Shown: positions 50,832 through 62,700 of the stretch, piece after piece | Position numbering within the stretch: position 1 is the first letter of the stretch | Layout of the letters: each line of letters opens with the position of its first letter | The notes under the pieces: generated by a model | What the model saw: only the letters and a program-made list of their open reading frames with translations | Database searches by the model: none | What the model was told of the DNA's origin: nothing | Program-made: the position numbers and the translations under genes | NCBI RefSeq assembly: GCF_052324685.1 | Contig: NC_135223.1 | Location: 4,011,931-4,075,930, forward strand | DNA from: Brachyhypopomus gauderio | Lineage: Eukaryota; Chordata; Actinopteri; Gymnotiformes; Hypopomidae | Length of the DNA: 64,000 nt | Direction of reading: 5' to 3'

Positions 50832-53800
50832 CCAACAAATAATGATTATACAGTCAGGCGTAGACCCACAATGTCTTATAAAACGTTAATTATAAAGCAA
50901 TTATAAAAACATTTTTGCTTCTGTCTCCAAAGTAGGTAATTTCAGTATTATAATCTTAACTTGCAAACAGTGATGTCAGTAACGCGTTACTCTAATCTTA
51001 CCACTTTTTTCAGTAACGAGTAATATAACGCGCTACTATTTCCAGTCCAGTAATCAGATTAAAGTTACTTATCCAAGTAACTGTGCGTTACTAATTTTAT
51101 TTTCCCTAGTAAAAATATATATTTTATCTTTCTTCTTGGCTCAGTTCTACTTTTGCGTCTGACCGTAGCGCTCGACTCCGCACGCTGCGCGCGACCCTGT
51201 GAGAGCGCGAGCACGTTTTACAAGTCATTTTTTGCAGTGTCATCCCGTAACGATATGTGGTAGTGTAAAGAAACACCCCTCAAAAACAGGGGAAGGAACA
51301 TTTACCTGAAGAATTTTAATGTTGCTTTGTGTTCTACGTTTGAAAAGTGCTGGAATTTCGACTAACGTAGCTTACTTTAAAATGCTTGAAATTGTAATAG
51401 TATTTCGTTTCACAACAAATAGCTGTCTGACTGAACAGTTCGCTTGTATTACGTTTACAAATAAATCTACAAATAATACCGCGCAGCTACACAAACGTAA
51501 TGTCAGGAGATACTGTAGCGACTACTACTCCTCACGGCGAATTCCCAAACAGGCACTTGGCCACTCAAGGTGTCTTACCCTTTAAGTGACACTAGGGGGC
51601 GGAGCCTGCGCGCGCCAGGGTTGCGTTATCAATATATTTCCCTCCTCGGGATTTTTGGATTAAGCAGTTTCTTTCTCGGTTACCGAACCTGCTTCAATAC
51701 ACTGTTACTGTTAAAAATGCACTTCCAATAAAGTGAGTATTGGAAAAATTAATTTTTCTGCTGAATGTAACTACTAAAGTAACTTGTAATCTAATGTAGT
51801 TACTTTTAAAATCAAGTAATCAGTAACGCAACTAAGTTACTTTTAAAAGGAGTAATCAGTAATCGAATTACTTTTTCAAGGTAACTATACCATCACTGCT
51901 TGCAAAGTAGCAAATGTACAAGGGATTTCTCTTGATGCATGTGTCAAACAGAATTAGGACAAAATAGAACAATATATTAAGAGATTTATGTGTACATAAA
52001 TATACAATCTGCAGGTACTTATAAAGAATGGAAGTCATGTCCAGTTAAAATCAAGTGTGTGCAGCTGAAGACACTTGTAATCGATATAAACACAAAGGCC
52101 CTTCAAACTTGTGTGCTCACTCCACGTGGTTGTAACGTTCAGAGAGTGCAAGATTTCTTTCATATTCCTAGCATCATAAACGTGATGTCATTTTGAATGC
52201 CTTGCCAATGGAAACGAATGGAAATCTACAAGAGACACAGCAGACATCTCCTGCAGAAATGATCCATATATCATATATCATCAACCCTGCATGCAATACA
52301 TGCAGTGAATACAGTCCCTTGCATGTAAAGGCAAGGGACACAGGGACGGACGGACAGAGAGATGGAGGGATGGAAAGACAGAGATACGGAGGAACAGAGA
52401 TACGGAGGAACAGAGAGATGAAGGGAGAGAGCGACAGAGAGACTGAGGGACAGAGACGGAGGGAGCAAGGGACAGAGAGATGAAGGGACAGAGAGACGGA
52501 GGGATGAAGGGACAAAGAGAAGGATGGACAGAGACAGAGAGATGAAGGGACAGAGAGACGGAGGGATGAAGGGACAGAGAGACGGAGGAATGAAGGGACA
52601 AAGAGAAGGAGGGACAGAGAGACAGAGAGATGAAGGGACAGAGAGACGGAGGGATGAAGGGACAGAGAGACGGAGGAATGAAGGGACAGAGAGACAGAGA
52701 GACAGAGAGATGAAGGGACAGAGAGATGGAGGGATGAAGGGACAGAGAGACGGAGGAATGAAGGGACAAAGAGAAGGAGGGACAGAGAGACAGAGGGACA
52801 GAGAGATGGAGGGACAGAGAGATGGAGGGATGAAGGGACAGAGAGATGAAGGGTCAGAGAGATGAAGGGACAGAGAGACGGAGGGATGAAGGGTCAGAGA
52901 GATGAAGGGACAGAGAGACGAAGGGACAGAGAGACGAAGGGACAGAGAGACGAAGGGACAGAGAGATGGAGGGATGAAGGGTCAGAGAGATGAAGGGACA
53001 GAGGGATGAAGGGACAGAGAGACAGAGGGATGAAGGGTCAGAGAGACGGAGGGACGGCATGCAGCGATTTTCCCTGCGCTGCTCGCTGCAAGCAGAGCCA
53101 ATTCAGACGGATACGGAGGGAAGATGATGGATGCTATTAATGCGCCGGAGAACCCGGACCACAACGCCTGAGACAGCACAAACGTCTGGAGCTGTCCTCC
53201 GAACCTGGCACCATCTTCATAAGCTGTGCTGCGCCTGTCTGTCTGTCTGTCTGGCTGGCTGGCTGGCTGTATCTCTGCACAGAGGGACCCGCAGACTCGG
53301 TTGACTTTGTGGTTGTGAATCTCCCGGTAACAAGGAGCCGGGCTTCCTCCTGAAATCAACAGTCTCCTGTCGTTTTTTTATTTTTATGTTTGACTCCGGG
53401 CCACACTATGACAACAACCGTGTGGACGAATCGTTGTTACGTAATACGTTTAACAGGCTTTAAAAGTGGCTGTTAGAAGTCATCGATTTCCCACTTTAGC
53501 TACAGTTAGTGAATAATCACTCAACCCCCATCATTAGCACTTCTTTGGGGCCAAAACAAAAGCTGGTCCAAGGACTCTCAGTATTACATAAGTGAATGAC
53601 AGGTGGCCCATCCAATCAAACGCGTCCTTGCAAACTAGTGCACAGCTGTATTAACCTCTATGCTGCATCTTACTCTAAAAGTGTTTCCAAATGCCCAAAA
53701 AAAAACCCCAGAGCGGCACGCAGTGTGGTCAGTGGAACTGGACCACAGCCATCTGTGAGCTGGGAGGGTCACAGTGATGTCCAGTTCAGATCTCGAGCCA

Positions 53801-54199
53801 AGACGTGTGGGTAAATGCACGACGCTTAACCGCACCGCATGCAACGTTCAAGCACAGCGCCACGTCCAAGTACAGCGGGTGTCGTCGGTCCACCTGAACA
53901 GCAAAATAAAATCTTACCACGCAAGTAAGAAATAAGGGAAACAAGCCTCATAATGGTTCTGCTGTGTAACACACACACTGAACATGACAAGCATATGCAG
54001 GAACTTGGTGAGAACGTAACCAATCGGAGCTCACTGCAGCATTATGGAGATTAAAAGTAGGGGGGCACTAATCCTGTGCAGACAAGACTAAATTATTATT
54101 CATAAGAAATTAAATTTCAGGGGAACAGAAAGCAGTCCACAGTCAGTGAAACCAAACCAACAAAACTACACATGGTGCTTCTAAACACGCACACACACA

Positions 54200-54256
<57 letters not shown>

Positions 54257-55382
54257 AACAGAATGGTGATGTGAACATGGGACCCAGGGTAAATTCAGCT
54301 ATTTGGTGGCTCAACAATTATTTTGTTGTTTTTGTTTGTCCTTTGATAATGGACCTGTCAGATGAGAGACGTTTCAGGTTGTCACTGGACTACTTTAGAT
54401 GTTCCGGCCACACTCCCTTCCACAAAGAACAACGAAACAAGACAAGCTGACTGTGTCGGCTGGACAGAGACATATTTAACCAAAGAAAAAAGATATTTGC
54501 CAGAACCATGAGGAATAAACAATACAATTGAGAGAAACATGGACACGCAATCCACAAAGAAAATTAATTTATTAATAAGAGCAAAACATCACTAGTTTAA
54601 CTGTAGATGACAGTTTCGTAATCAACTTGTTAGTCCATTATTTCATCAACATTATTGATTAAACATTAATTACGCCCAGAGATTTAGACCAACACAAAAG
54701 ACTATTTCACACCTGACGTGACTCAACGTTGTAGTCCCTGTGTGTAGGGGTGAGGATTTCCCCGCATTAACAACGGGAATTGAGATGATACTCCTGGCAG
54801 TCTACACCCGTGGCACCGGTAATAGAATATCCGTTAAATCTGTAAGCTTCATTCGCCGAGTTTATATTCTGAATACCGAACAATGAACAACGCAAACCCG
54901 CGTTGCGGCCTACACGCCACGCAGACCTACACCTGTGCATTATATACCCATAGCCTATATATAATAACCTCCAAGGTAGGGAGCCACACACAGTCTCCAG
55001 GTACGAACCACACACCTGCTCTTCCTCTCTGGTGCAATCCGTCTCTCTTAATTAACGATTTTCCTGCTTCTTTCTTAATTAAAAGTATTCAAGCTTCCCA
55101 GTTGTCGCACGCGTGCTATTTACAGCTCACGCTTCCGCTCCACGCAGACGCAACGAGGCCACCGCGCAGAGCGGCAGCTATAAGCCCTCCGCAAACTTAC
55201 CAGCCGTGCTGAGCAATTACTGGGCTCAAAGTGGAGCCGCGTCATCCAGATGGTGATGAGCCGGGCCATGAAGAAGGACTCAGCCCAGTGTGCTAAGGTT
55301 ACCTAACCCTCTGTGCGGCGGTATTAAACATTTGTTTGGCCCTCAATGTCAGGCAGCAGGTATTTTCTGGCAGACAGCAGGG

Positions 55383-55426
<44 letters not shown>

Positions 55427-55488
55427 CCAAACACATCATTATCCGTTTTGAACATTTGGCTCTGTGTGAATGATAGTCACTAGGGGAT

Positions 55489-55537
<49 letters not shown>

Positions 55538-56270
55538 TCACCTCGAAGGAAGTAGAGCAGGATCTGTTTAAGCATGGCCCTGTGGATCTCCGGGTGTGTG
55601 ATGGAGTTGAGGAGTCTGCGTTTGTCTGCGTCGGAGAAGATGATCTGGCCCAGCTTCTGCCTGTCGATCTCCCCATTCTCCAGGAGGACCTCCGGCCCAA
55701 AGTGCTGAAGGATCAGCCTGTATGCGGGCGTGTGTGGCTCCACCACTGCACCCCCACACACGCCGGGGTACACAAACACGTTCACACGCCTGTACACGCC
55801 TGTGAGTATTTCCATACTCAAATAAACAACAATAAATCATTGTCATAGAGATATATAAAACAGTTTAATAAAACAATATTTATTACAATAGATATTATAT
55901 AATAGATACAAATTAATATATAAAGAATTATTTAAGTTACATATACAACCCTGCAAATGTATAAATGCAGTCATACATGTAATTTGGACTTTTGTTAGAC
56001 AATTTTTGTAGCCTTCACGTACTCTTGTATTCTTGTTAGATAAATCTTCAGCACTATTGTTCTGTTTATTTAAACATTCCCGTACATGCAGAAAGACAAG
56101 CTAATTCAACTCGAGGACCAGTTAAACAGAGATGGAATAGTTTATATTAGTGCTTCACCTTTCCTGGCAACAACATCTGCCTCGATGACAGGACAGCCAA
56201 GCTCTCTCAGCTGAGAAGATACCGTGGTCTTCCCTGAGGCTATTCCTCCGGTTAGGCCGACCAGAAACAT
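49946..56270 (-). CDS. dcakd: Dephospho-CoA kinase domain-containing protein
   Basis: Four coding exons on the minus strand: 56159-56270, 55542-55745, 50683-50770 and 49946-50231. All junctions are GT-AG and in phase, giving 229 residues (human DCAKD has 231). Exon 1 starts [16 protein letters not shown], with the P-loop at residues about 5-15. Exon 2 has [17 protein letters not shown] and NSITHPEIH. Exon 3 has [15 protein letters not shown]. Exon 4 has [16 protein letters not shown] and ends in a membrane segment ([20 protein letters not shown]) and RRLAF. The family is related to the kinase that phosphorylates dephospho-CoA in the last step of CoA synthesis. A splice acceptor (atatttcag) ends one base before the ATG, so an untranslated exon lies upstream. 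Intron 2 contains a hAT element and a long VNTR. The pieces are unbroken and closely match the family. Confidence 0.96.
50235..50500. repeat. Purine-rich tract in dcakd intron 3
   Basis: On the plus strand this is mostly G and A, with GAGGAGGAGGAGG at its left end next to the exon 4 acceptor. On the transcribed sense strand it is a very long polypyrimidine stretch. Ser/Leu/Pro frames here are artefacts. Confidence 0.8.
50779..50830. repeat. (CA)n microsatellite in dcakd intron 2
   Basis: A CA run of about 52 bp, starting 9 bp from exon 3 on its acceptor side. Confidence 0.95.
50968..51898. mobile_element. hAT element in dcakd intron 2
   Basis: 931 bp. It begins CAGTGATGTCAGTAACGCGT and ends ACCATCACTG. 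Perfect 8-bp target duplications CTTGCAAA lie at 50960-50967 and 51899-51906. The ends are rich in AGTAACTT-type repeats, a well-known fish hAT signature. The interior is shared with two other hAT elements in the window. It has no intact transposase. Confidence 0.93.
52335..53055. repeat. Purine-rich VNTR in dcakd intron 2
   Basis: About 720 bp of GGGACAGAGAGA, CGGAGGGATGAA and GATGGAGGGATGAA units with variable order. Open frames on both strands (for example 52524-52865) are repeat artefacts. Confidence 0.92.
53056..54187. other. Part of dcakd intron 2, no gene seen
   Basis: It has a short (CTGT)n(CTGG)n run near 53237-53269. The small open frames have no recognised domain. Confidence 0.5.
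54188..54255. repeat. (CA)n microsatellite in dcakd intron 2
   Basis: A CA run of about 66 bp with two CG interruptions. Confidence 0.95.
55387..55535. repeat. Two (GT)n runs beside dcakd exon 2
   Basis: The runs are at 55387-55424 and 55490-55535. The second ends about six bases beyond the exon 2 splice donor. Confidence 0.95.
55850..56155. other. dcakd intron 1
   Basis: AT-rich, with no recognised element. Confidence 0.6.
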
Positions 56271-56274
56271 GCTG

Positions 56275-57384
56275 AAATATAATAATACACAGTCATATAA
56301 TGAACATCTGGAATACTACACATCAACTGCATGGCTGTCACATAAGACGGATGATTAGTGACACCTGGCGGCCGTTTGAATTACAGCAGGCTATTTTGAA
56401 GGCAACCTTATTCGGTGTGGCAGGTTCGACGGGTTTTGAGTAGTTCATCTAGGCGTAATGGACCCAGAGATCTGAATGGACCACATTCTTAAATGCACCA
56501 CCCTTTTAGAGTGTACACTGTAAATATTAATTCATTTTCCTCTACCAGCTGTTCGAAAATATTTCGAAAATAATTTTTTAATAAATTGCTAGTTTTAGTC
56601 AATAAACCGAAACGTATTAACTTATCCAAATGACGGAACCAGAACCCGTTCGTATTTATATTTTGTCACACGACACCGCGATGATAAGTGCGGCACAACT
56701 GTCGTGAAATCACTTTGTAATCTAAATATAAGTACAATATTTTAAACTACAGGATCGATTCCACATATTGGTCAACACAGACACACAGGCGTTCGTGAAC
56801 GCGCACTAATATATGACATTTAGTTCAATTGTTGTTTATTTGTTTGTTCAGTCCAGTTTGAGGTAGTACAAAACTGACTTTATGGTTTGGTTTACCCACA
56901 TTAGGCCTGACACGTCAGTGTTAGGAGGTGTTATGTTGACAAGAAATCACAGAAAGGATCCTAATGTATCAAGATTAATCTAGGAATAACCCACTTACTA
57001 AAGGACGTTAATGTTGACCTTTTGGGGCTGATAAAACGAAAGCGTCCTCCTCTCTCACTTCACACTTTGCTCGAATGAAGCCAAAATATACAGCAGTCAA
57101 CACGAACCCATATTGATAAAGTAGATGAGTAACGAACGTGTGATCGTTTAGTTACATAGTGAACCCCGCCGCACAGAAAGACATGAACGCGCGTTAAAAT
57201 AAACACAAGTTTGACGGACGAGCCGCAGTACAGTAGCCCCTTCAATCCAAGTGACTGCACCATCAATGTTGTGCTGCTGCCACCTGCCGGACTGGAAGAA
57301 AATTACACTTAAAAATATTCTGTTTGCGCGTTTACAAATGGATGTAATTTGGTTGCTATTTTCTTTATATGCAGACCTTTCATA
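56275..57384. other. Upstream flank of dcakd
   Basis: It must contain, or lead to, the untranslated first exon of dcakd, which was not located. No other gene was recognised. Confidence 0.4.
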
Positions 57385-58301
57385 CAGGCCCGTTGACAGT
57401 CTTGCTGGGGCCCGGGACATGAAAGATTCATGTGACCCCCCCCCCCAGCGCCAGCGGCACGAGGGTTCGCGCGAAAATGACGTAATCGCAGTGGCTCCGC
57501 CCATGCGCGAGGGCCTCGCGCGCTGTCGGTTCGCAAGGTCGTGCACCTCTCGAATTTTGTAACTTCGCGCGCGCCGCGCTTCAGCGCAATGAACAAAGTC
57601 ACGTTTGTAGGGTTCATACACCTTTATAAGGTGGAATTAAAGCACGTGTACGTCACTTTAAAGGTCCATTTCAATATTTCCCAGCACGTTAAACTTAATT
57701 AAGTTAAATATTTATACATATACTCGAAATGATTCGAAATAATTCGCTTTTTATCACATTATTTAATGGTTGTTTATTTTCAAAACGCCCAATCTTAACG
57801 TCTTCACGAGAACTGTTCAGTCAGACAGCTATTTGTTGTGAAACGAAGTAGTTACAATTTCAAGCATTTTCAAGTACTTTACCCTAAATTCCAGCACTTT
57901 TCAAACCTGGAACACAATGCAACTTTAAAATTCGTCAGGTAAATGTTTTTCCTTTCTTTTCTGCGCTCCAGATTTCTGTATTTACTTTAACTATCCACCA
58001 CTGTATTTCCCGCTGTTGGGCATATACCGGCCGGCTACAGTCGGTGCTGGATCAAACCATTTTCCAGTGGGAGGCGGGGGTGTATGCACTTAATGGAAAA
58101 TATGCAGATAGGTAAAAACATATATATTTGAGCCATTGAGCTTATTATGAGTACATAATTTTATATTAATGAAAGATTTCAAGATTATTTAAAAATTATA
58201 GACTTTAAATAAAAAATAAATTGCTGGGCTCTTTGATGGGCCCCCCTGGCCCTAGGGCCCGGGACAACAGACCCGGTTGTCCCCCCCTGTCGACGGGGCT
58301 G
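57385..58301. mobile_element. hAT element upstream of dcakd
   Basis: 917 bp. It begins CAGGCCCGTTGACAG and ends CTGTCGACGGGGCTG. Perfect 8-bp target duplications CTTTCATA lie at 57377-57384 and 58302-58309. The left part (about 57440-57560) is CpG-rich. The middle (about 57785-57960) is the reverse complement of part of the hAT at 50968-51898. There is no transposase frame. Confidence 0.93.
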
Positions 58302-58309
58302 CTTTCATA

Positions 58310-58645
58310 TATAGTTTAAAAATGTGATTGTTAGAAAGATTTAGTTTTATTTTTATTTCACAGCCCTTCTTTATCTTTTAGAACAAAATATAGCAGATGA
58401 TATACTGAAAGAAGAGAATATTGTATCCAGAAAAATGTCAGTTTTGTAAGAAAAACACTTTTTGGAGAAAAATAGAGATACAAAATTTATCTGGAAAACA
58501 TTTGTATGTTTTTTTATTGTATTTTTTTCATTTACCAGTTAAAGCTATTATACATCAGAAGTGTCATAACAGACCAGTACAACTATAAACTGCTTTGCGA
58601 CTGCAGTGTCACTCAAATATTTGGGACTTGACTTGGACTTGAGAC
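58310..58645. other. Intergenic, no gene seen
   Basis: AT-rich, with no recognised feature. Confidence 0.5.
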
Positions 58646-58650
58646 CAAAG

Positions 58651-59103
58651 TGTAACGATGGTGAACCCGAGATGGAAGAAGGATCCATAAGCAGACGTAT
58701 GAAACTTTTTAAATATAGAAACGTTTTAATATAGAAAAAACAATGAACAGCAGTCTCAAAAAGGACAACCCCGTAAGGAAGGCAGACAGCAGCACAAGAG
58801 GGCGAGGCAAAAAGGGAGAGTCAAAAAACCAGGCAGCGAATAGTCAAAAACCAGAAAAGACTTCAGAAGGGCAGGCAGAGGTTATCAAAGGCCAAGGCAA
58901 GGATCAAAAACCAGAATCACAGTCAGAGAGTATACAAGAATAAGGCTTGGTAGAGAAACTCGGAGATGCAATACTTCGCACTGGTGAGTTGTGCAGTCCT
59001 TATTAAGTAGGGTGTGGTGGTGAATGGTAAATTCAGGTGTGCTGGTCAATATTCCGGCGATGGCGCCCTCTGGCGGTCACGGGCGTGATTACCATTCCTG
59101 ACA
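58651..59103 (-). mobile_element. Solo LTR
   Basis: 453 bp, reading TGTAACGATG at the left and CCTGACA at the right. Perfect 5-bp target duplications CAAAG are at 58646-58650 and 59104-59108. On the minus strand it starts TGTCAGGAATGG and ends CGTTACA, the usual LTR form, so minus is the likely sense. No internal region remains, as expected after LTR-LTR recombination. The frame at 58743-58943 lies within it and is not a gene. Confidence 0.85.
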
Positions 59104-59108
59104 CAAAG

Positions 59109-62100
59109 ACGTCAATAGTGGATTATTTACAGGCCCGAATTAAAACGCCTTTATAAGGTTGCAGTAAATTTGTTATGCCCAGGTTTGTTATCCTGTTTTC
59201 CATCGACCTCGTCACCAAAACAACTTCAGTCTCGGTTTTTAAAAATGGTATTTAACACGCCTTATGCACTACCGATCAAGTCTTTAACCTATCATTAACA
59301 TATGAGTAATGTATAGAAATTATTTTGCTCAACTGCATAATTAGGAATATTGCCTCATGTTATTTGCACAAGAGGCTAATACACTGAGCACTTTCTTCAT
59401 TTTAAATCATCAATGTAGGCATGTTAATATAAACATGCTCCCCATACTCTCAAAAAAGGCAATACCAGCAAACAGGAGTGTAAAATCAATATGTAAACAA
59501 TTTTATTTTCATTTGGAAGAATGTACACAATCAAATGTAATAATTTTTTGTGCAAACAATTCAATAGTATTTAATAATGAAATGGTCACCACAGACTGCT
59601 TTGACTGCGGATGTCTTTGTTACTAAGACAGCTCGCATGAATAAACATGTAAACACCAACAGGCTCGAATGGTCTGACTTCACTCCACCAAAACAAGACT
59701 GATCTATTTAAAGATTGAAATAGTCCTATAGATCTGGAATGTGACTTGGTTGAAATACTACAATGCCAGCAGAATCCAGACTCCAGAATCAAGAGATAAA
59801 ATATTTACACATTAAAGAACAAAACGGTTTCTCAGAGCACTTGTAACCACATCACATTTTTTATATATATATTAATAAAGGCTTGTTAATATTTCCCATG
59901 ACAATTATCTATGGATAGTTAGTAGTGATGAGAGAGAGAGAGAGAGACAGAGAGAGAGAGATAAATGGCTTTGATTTAAATAGAGCACCTTTGCTCATGC
60001 AGTATTTCACGGAGTCCATATTCCCAGAGAGGACGAGAGTATGTCAACAGTACAGTTGAATAGCCTACCCTACACTGGAGAAACCCAGGACCACCTCGAC
60101 GTGAGTTCTGGGATCACTGGAGATTGCAAGAAAATCTTGGAACCCGTTAATTGAGCCTGATCATCAGGCCTCAAAACTTGACTACCAAATCAGTTAAGAC
60201 ATGCTGAGAAAATGGCTTCAGTAAGCAGTGAGCACTTTTGAGCTTCCTTATGTCTGGAGTAGAAGCAGTTGTTTTCCTCTTTCTTTCTTTAACAAAAACA
60301 TATATAAAACAAATTGACAACCTGACACCACAGGGGTGCTGTTGCAAGCTCACAGCCTTATATGGTAACGCTGCAGGCACTACAGCGGACGCCCGAGTAG
60401 CGACCAGCGTGGAATCGACATGTCCTACGCTGGCGTTTCCATGGTACTGTGAGGAGCTGCAGGCAGCCATCACAGCGTGAGTGCTGTACATGTTTCTGAG
60501 TGACGCTTATAATGTTCCCTGTGTTTTGATGTAAAAATAGGCCACGTTGTTTTACAAACTAACGAAAACAAAAAAAACGTGTTGGTTCTCCACAGTGACA
60601 AGAGGAGAGGATGGTTATTAAATGACTGACAGGATGTAATAACCTGCATCAAACAAGCGATAAGTGGGTTGTTAGAGGGCAATCTCACTGACAAAGTGAA
60701 TCTGTGACGTCATATTATCATAAATGTATTAAACATGGGCAATAGACACAAATGAAAGGTTCAGAGCACCATTCGGATCATATTTAGTGTGTGAGCTAAA
60801 GAGAGAGAGAGAGAGAGATAAAAACAGAAAGACAGAGAGTCAAGGCTATCAAAACATTCTCAAAAAACGGAAACAGAGTTCTGGTAGCAACCACCTACCA
60901 GTACACTAGAGTAGCTAACAGCACCAAACGGCGTCGGCCTGCTAATCAGGGAGAGAACACAGCTCACCTCTGACCTTTTGGCACGTCCACCTGGTGTCGG
61001 CATCATCGTCAGATGCTTTTGTCATCCAGGTGAACGAGACAAATGAATCTGACACTCTTTAGAAGGTGGAAGGAGCGTCACCTTCTGGAGCGATGACGTC
61101 ATGTCCTGATATTTACGGTAATGTGACGTTATGTCCCGATATTTACGGTAACGTGGACCACCTTTTATCTTCAGTTGTTAAAAACAAACTTTTCCTAGTC
61201 TACAAGTCTCATGCACATGTGCTATCATACATATACACAGAATCCTGTCAAATGATAATAATAAACTTTACATCAGGACCTGTGGTAATGGAAGATTTGG
61301 GTATGAATATTGGATTAGCGAATAATCACATGAGGGTAAATATTCCACATTCGTCTTCACTGATGGATGTAGTTAATGTAAAACATCCCTCAGACAAAAA
61401 AAAGGCCACTGACAAAGAGTCAGTACATCTTGCCAAATCCTATTTTCAACACCACAAAAGAAAGCACAAAACTAGTTTTAGATCAGTAAACATTTCTTTT
61501 CAAAACTGTCACCATAATGTAAGAAAAAGCAAATCAACACTTGGGTTAGTTATAGGGGATTTCCATTTACATCTGTGGTGTCATACAATATGATTGTTGA
61601 CAATATGACTAATTAAGCAAACTATTGAAAAGTAACTAATAAAAGTGCCTAATACCCTGTGAAACATTTGGAAAGTGAGAAATTTAATGTTTGGATTCAC
61701 ATTCCTATACCATGTTCACTGTTCATATTGCAACTCATCTTTTTATGATCCTGAATGAATCTATTTCCACATAACTTTACCACCACAGTTTATATTGAAA
61801 AAAAATAAAAAGAGAAAAAGAAATAAATATCAAACTTTTGTCGCTATTGGGATATAAACATGTATAAAAATTGGTTATTCATGATAAGAAAAAGGATGAA
61901 ATGTCTTTTGGGTGATAGGAATACAGAAATACAGCATTGGGACATTAGAGAATACCATTATGCAAACTGAAACATCTGGTTCTTTTGTAGAAACTCTCCT
62001 TTCATCTCCATTTTCATCACCAATTGATGTTGTTTTCTAAAAGAGATCATTTCAATGCCATCTTGAACAGTGTGCCAAAGCCAACTTGGTCAGGATCATG

Positions 62101-62700
62101 AAGAAACTGGTGTCCAACCAAAACCCCATGCTTTCTTCCTGCAGACAGGGTGACTCCCAAGCCGATATTTAAATGAGCAGTCTGAATTGGTTGGTTTTAA
62201 TATGTGCCATGCTTGATTACGAATAGATGATTCTTGAAACATATCCTCCTACTCTCTATGAACACATTTTGTGCTTATTCTCTGTGATACACTATTAAGC
62301 CTTTTTTCCTGGTACTTAATCATCACTCTTGTATGGACTATAGCGGATGGACGATGTCATTCAGCTGTGAAATCCGGACTTTAAGTCTTTGGGACTAAGT
62401 CTCGTTGCACTTCCAAAAATGTATTCAAATTGCGTGATCAGTCTCGTCTTCCTCCGAGCCTTATCTTCTGGTTTGAGCTATAGATGCTGTTGGCATGTGA
62501 TTTGAAAATTTTGTTTTAAAAGCTCAGTATAAAACGATCTTGACACTTAATTCGGCTTGAGAAAACAAGATGAGTTTTACCCATTTGCTAATAGGAGCAA
62601 ACGTCGGGTAACAATGATCAATTTGAACACACTGCTCAAAGGTCTTGTGTTGCTTAATGGTAGAGGTTTGACCTGTCTGTCCTGTGTCTGTCCTGTGTCT
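59109..62700. other. Probable FAM171 3' UTR and intergenic sequence
   Basis: The right part is downstream of the FAM171 stop and is likely its 3' UTR on the minus strand; TTTAAT at about 61683 and 62206 would be variant poly(A) signals. GA runs are at about 59933-59962 and 60800-60818. The plus-strand open frame 61093-61593 has no recognised domain. Confidence 0.4.

Noticed and set aside
52193-53060. Open frames of Arg/Glu/Met or Ser/Leu/Pro repeats
   Set aside because: They are direct translations of the purine-rich VNTR in dcakd intron 2.
61066-61593. Plus-strand open frame of 175 codons
   Set aside because: It starts with GTG, its first ATG is about 61093, and it has no recognised domain. 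It lies in AT-rich sequence probably transcribed antisense as a FAM171 3' UTR.
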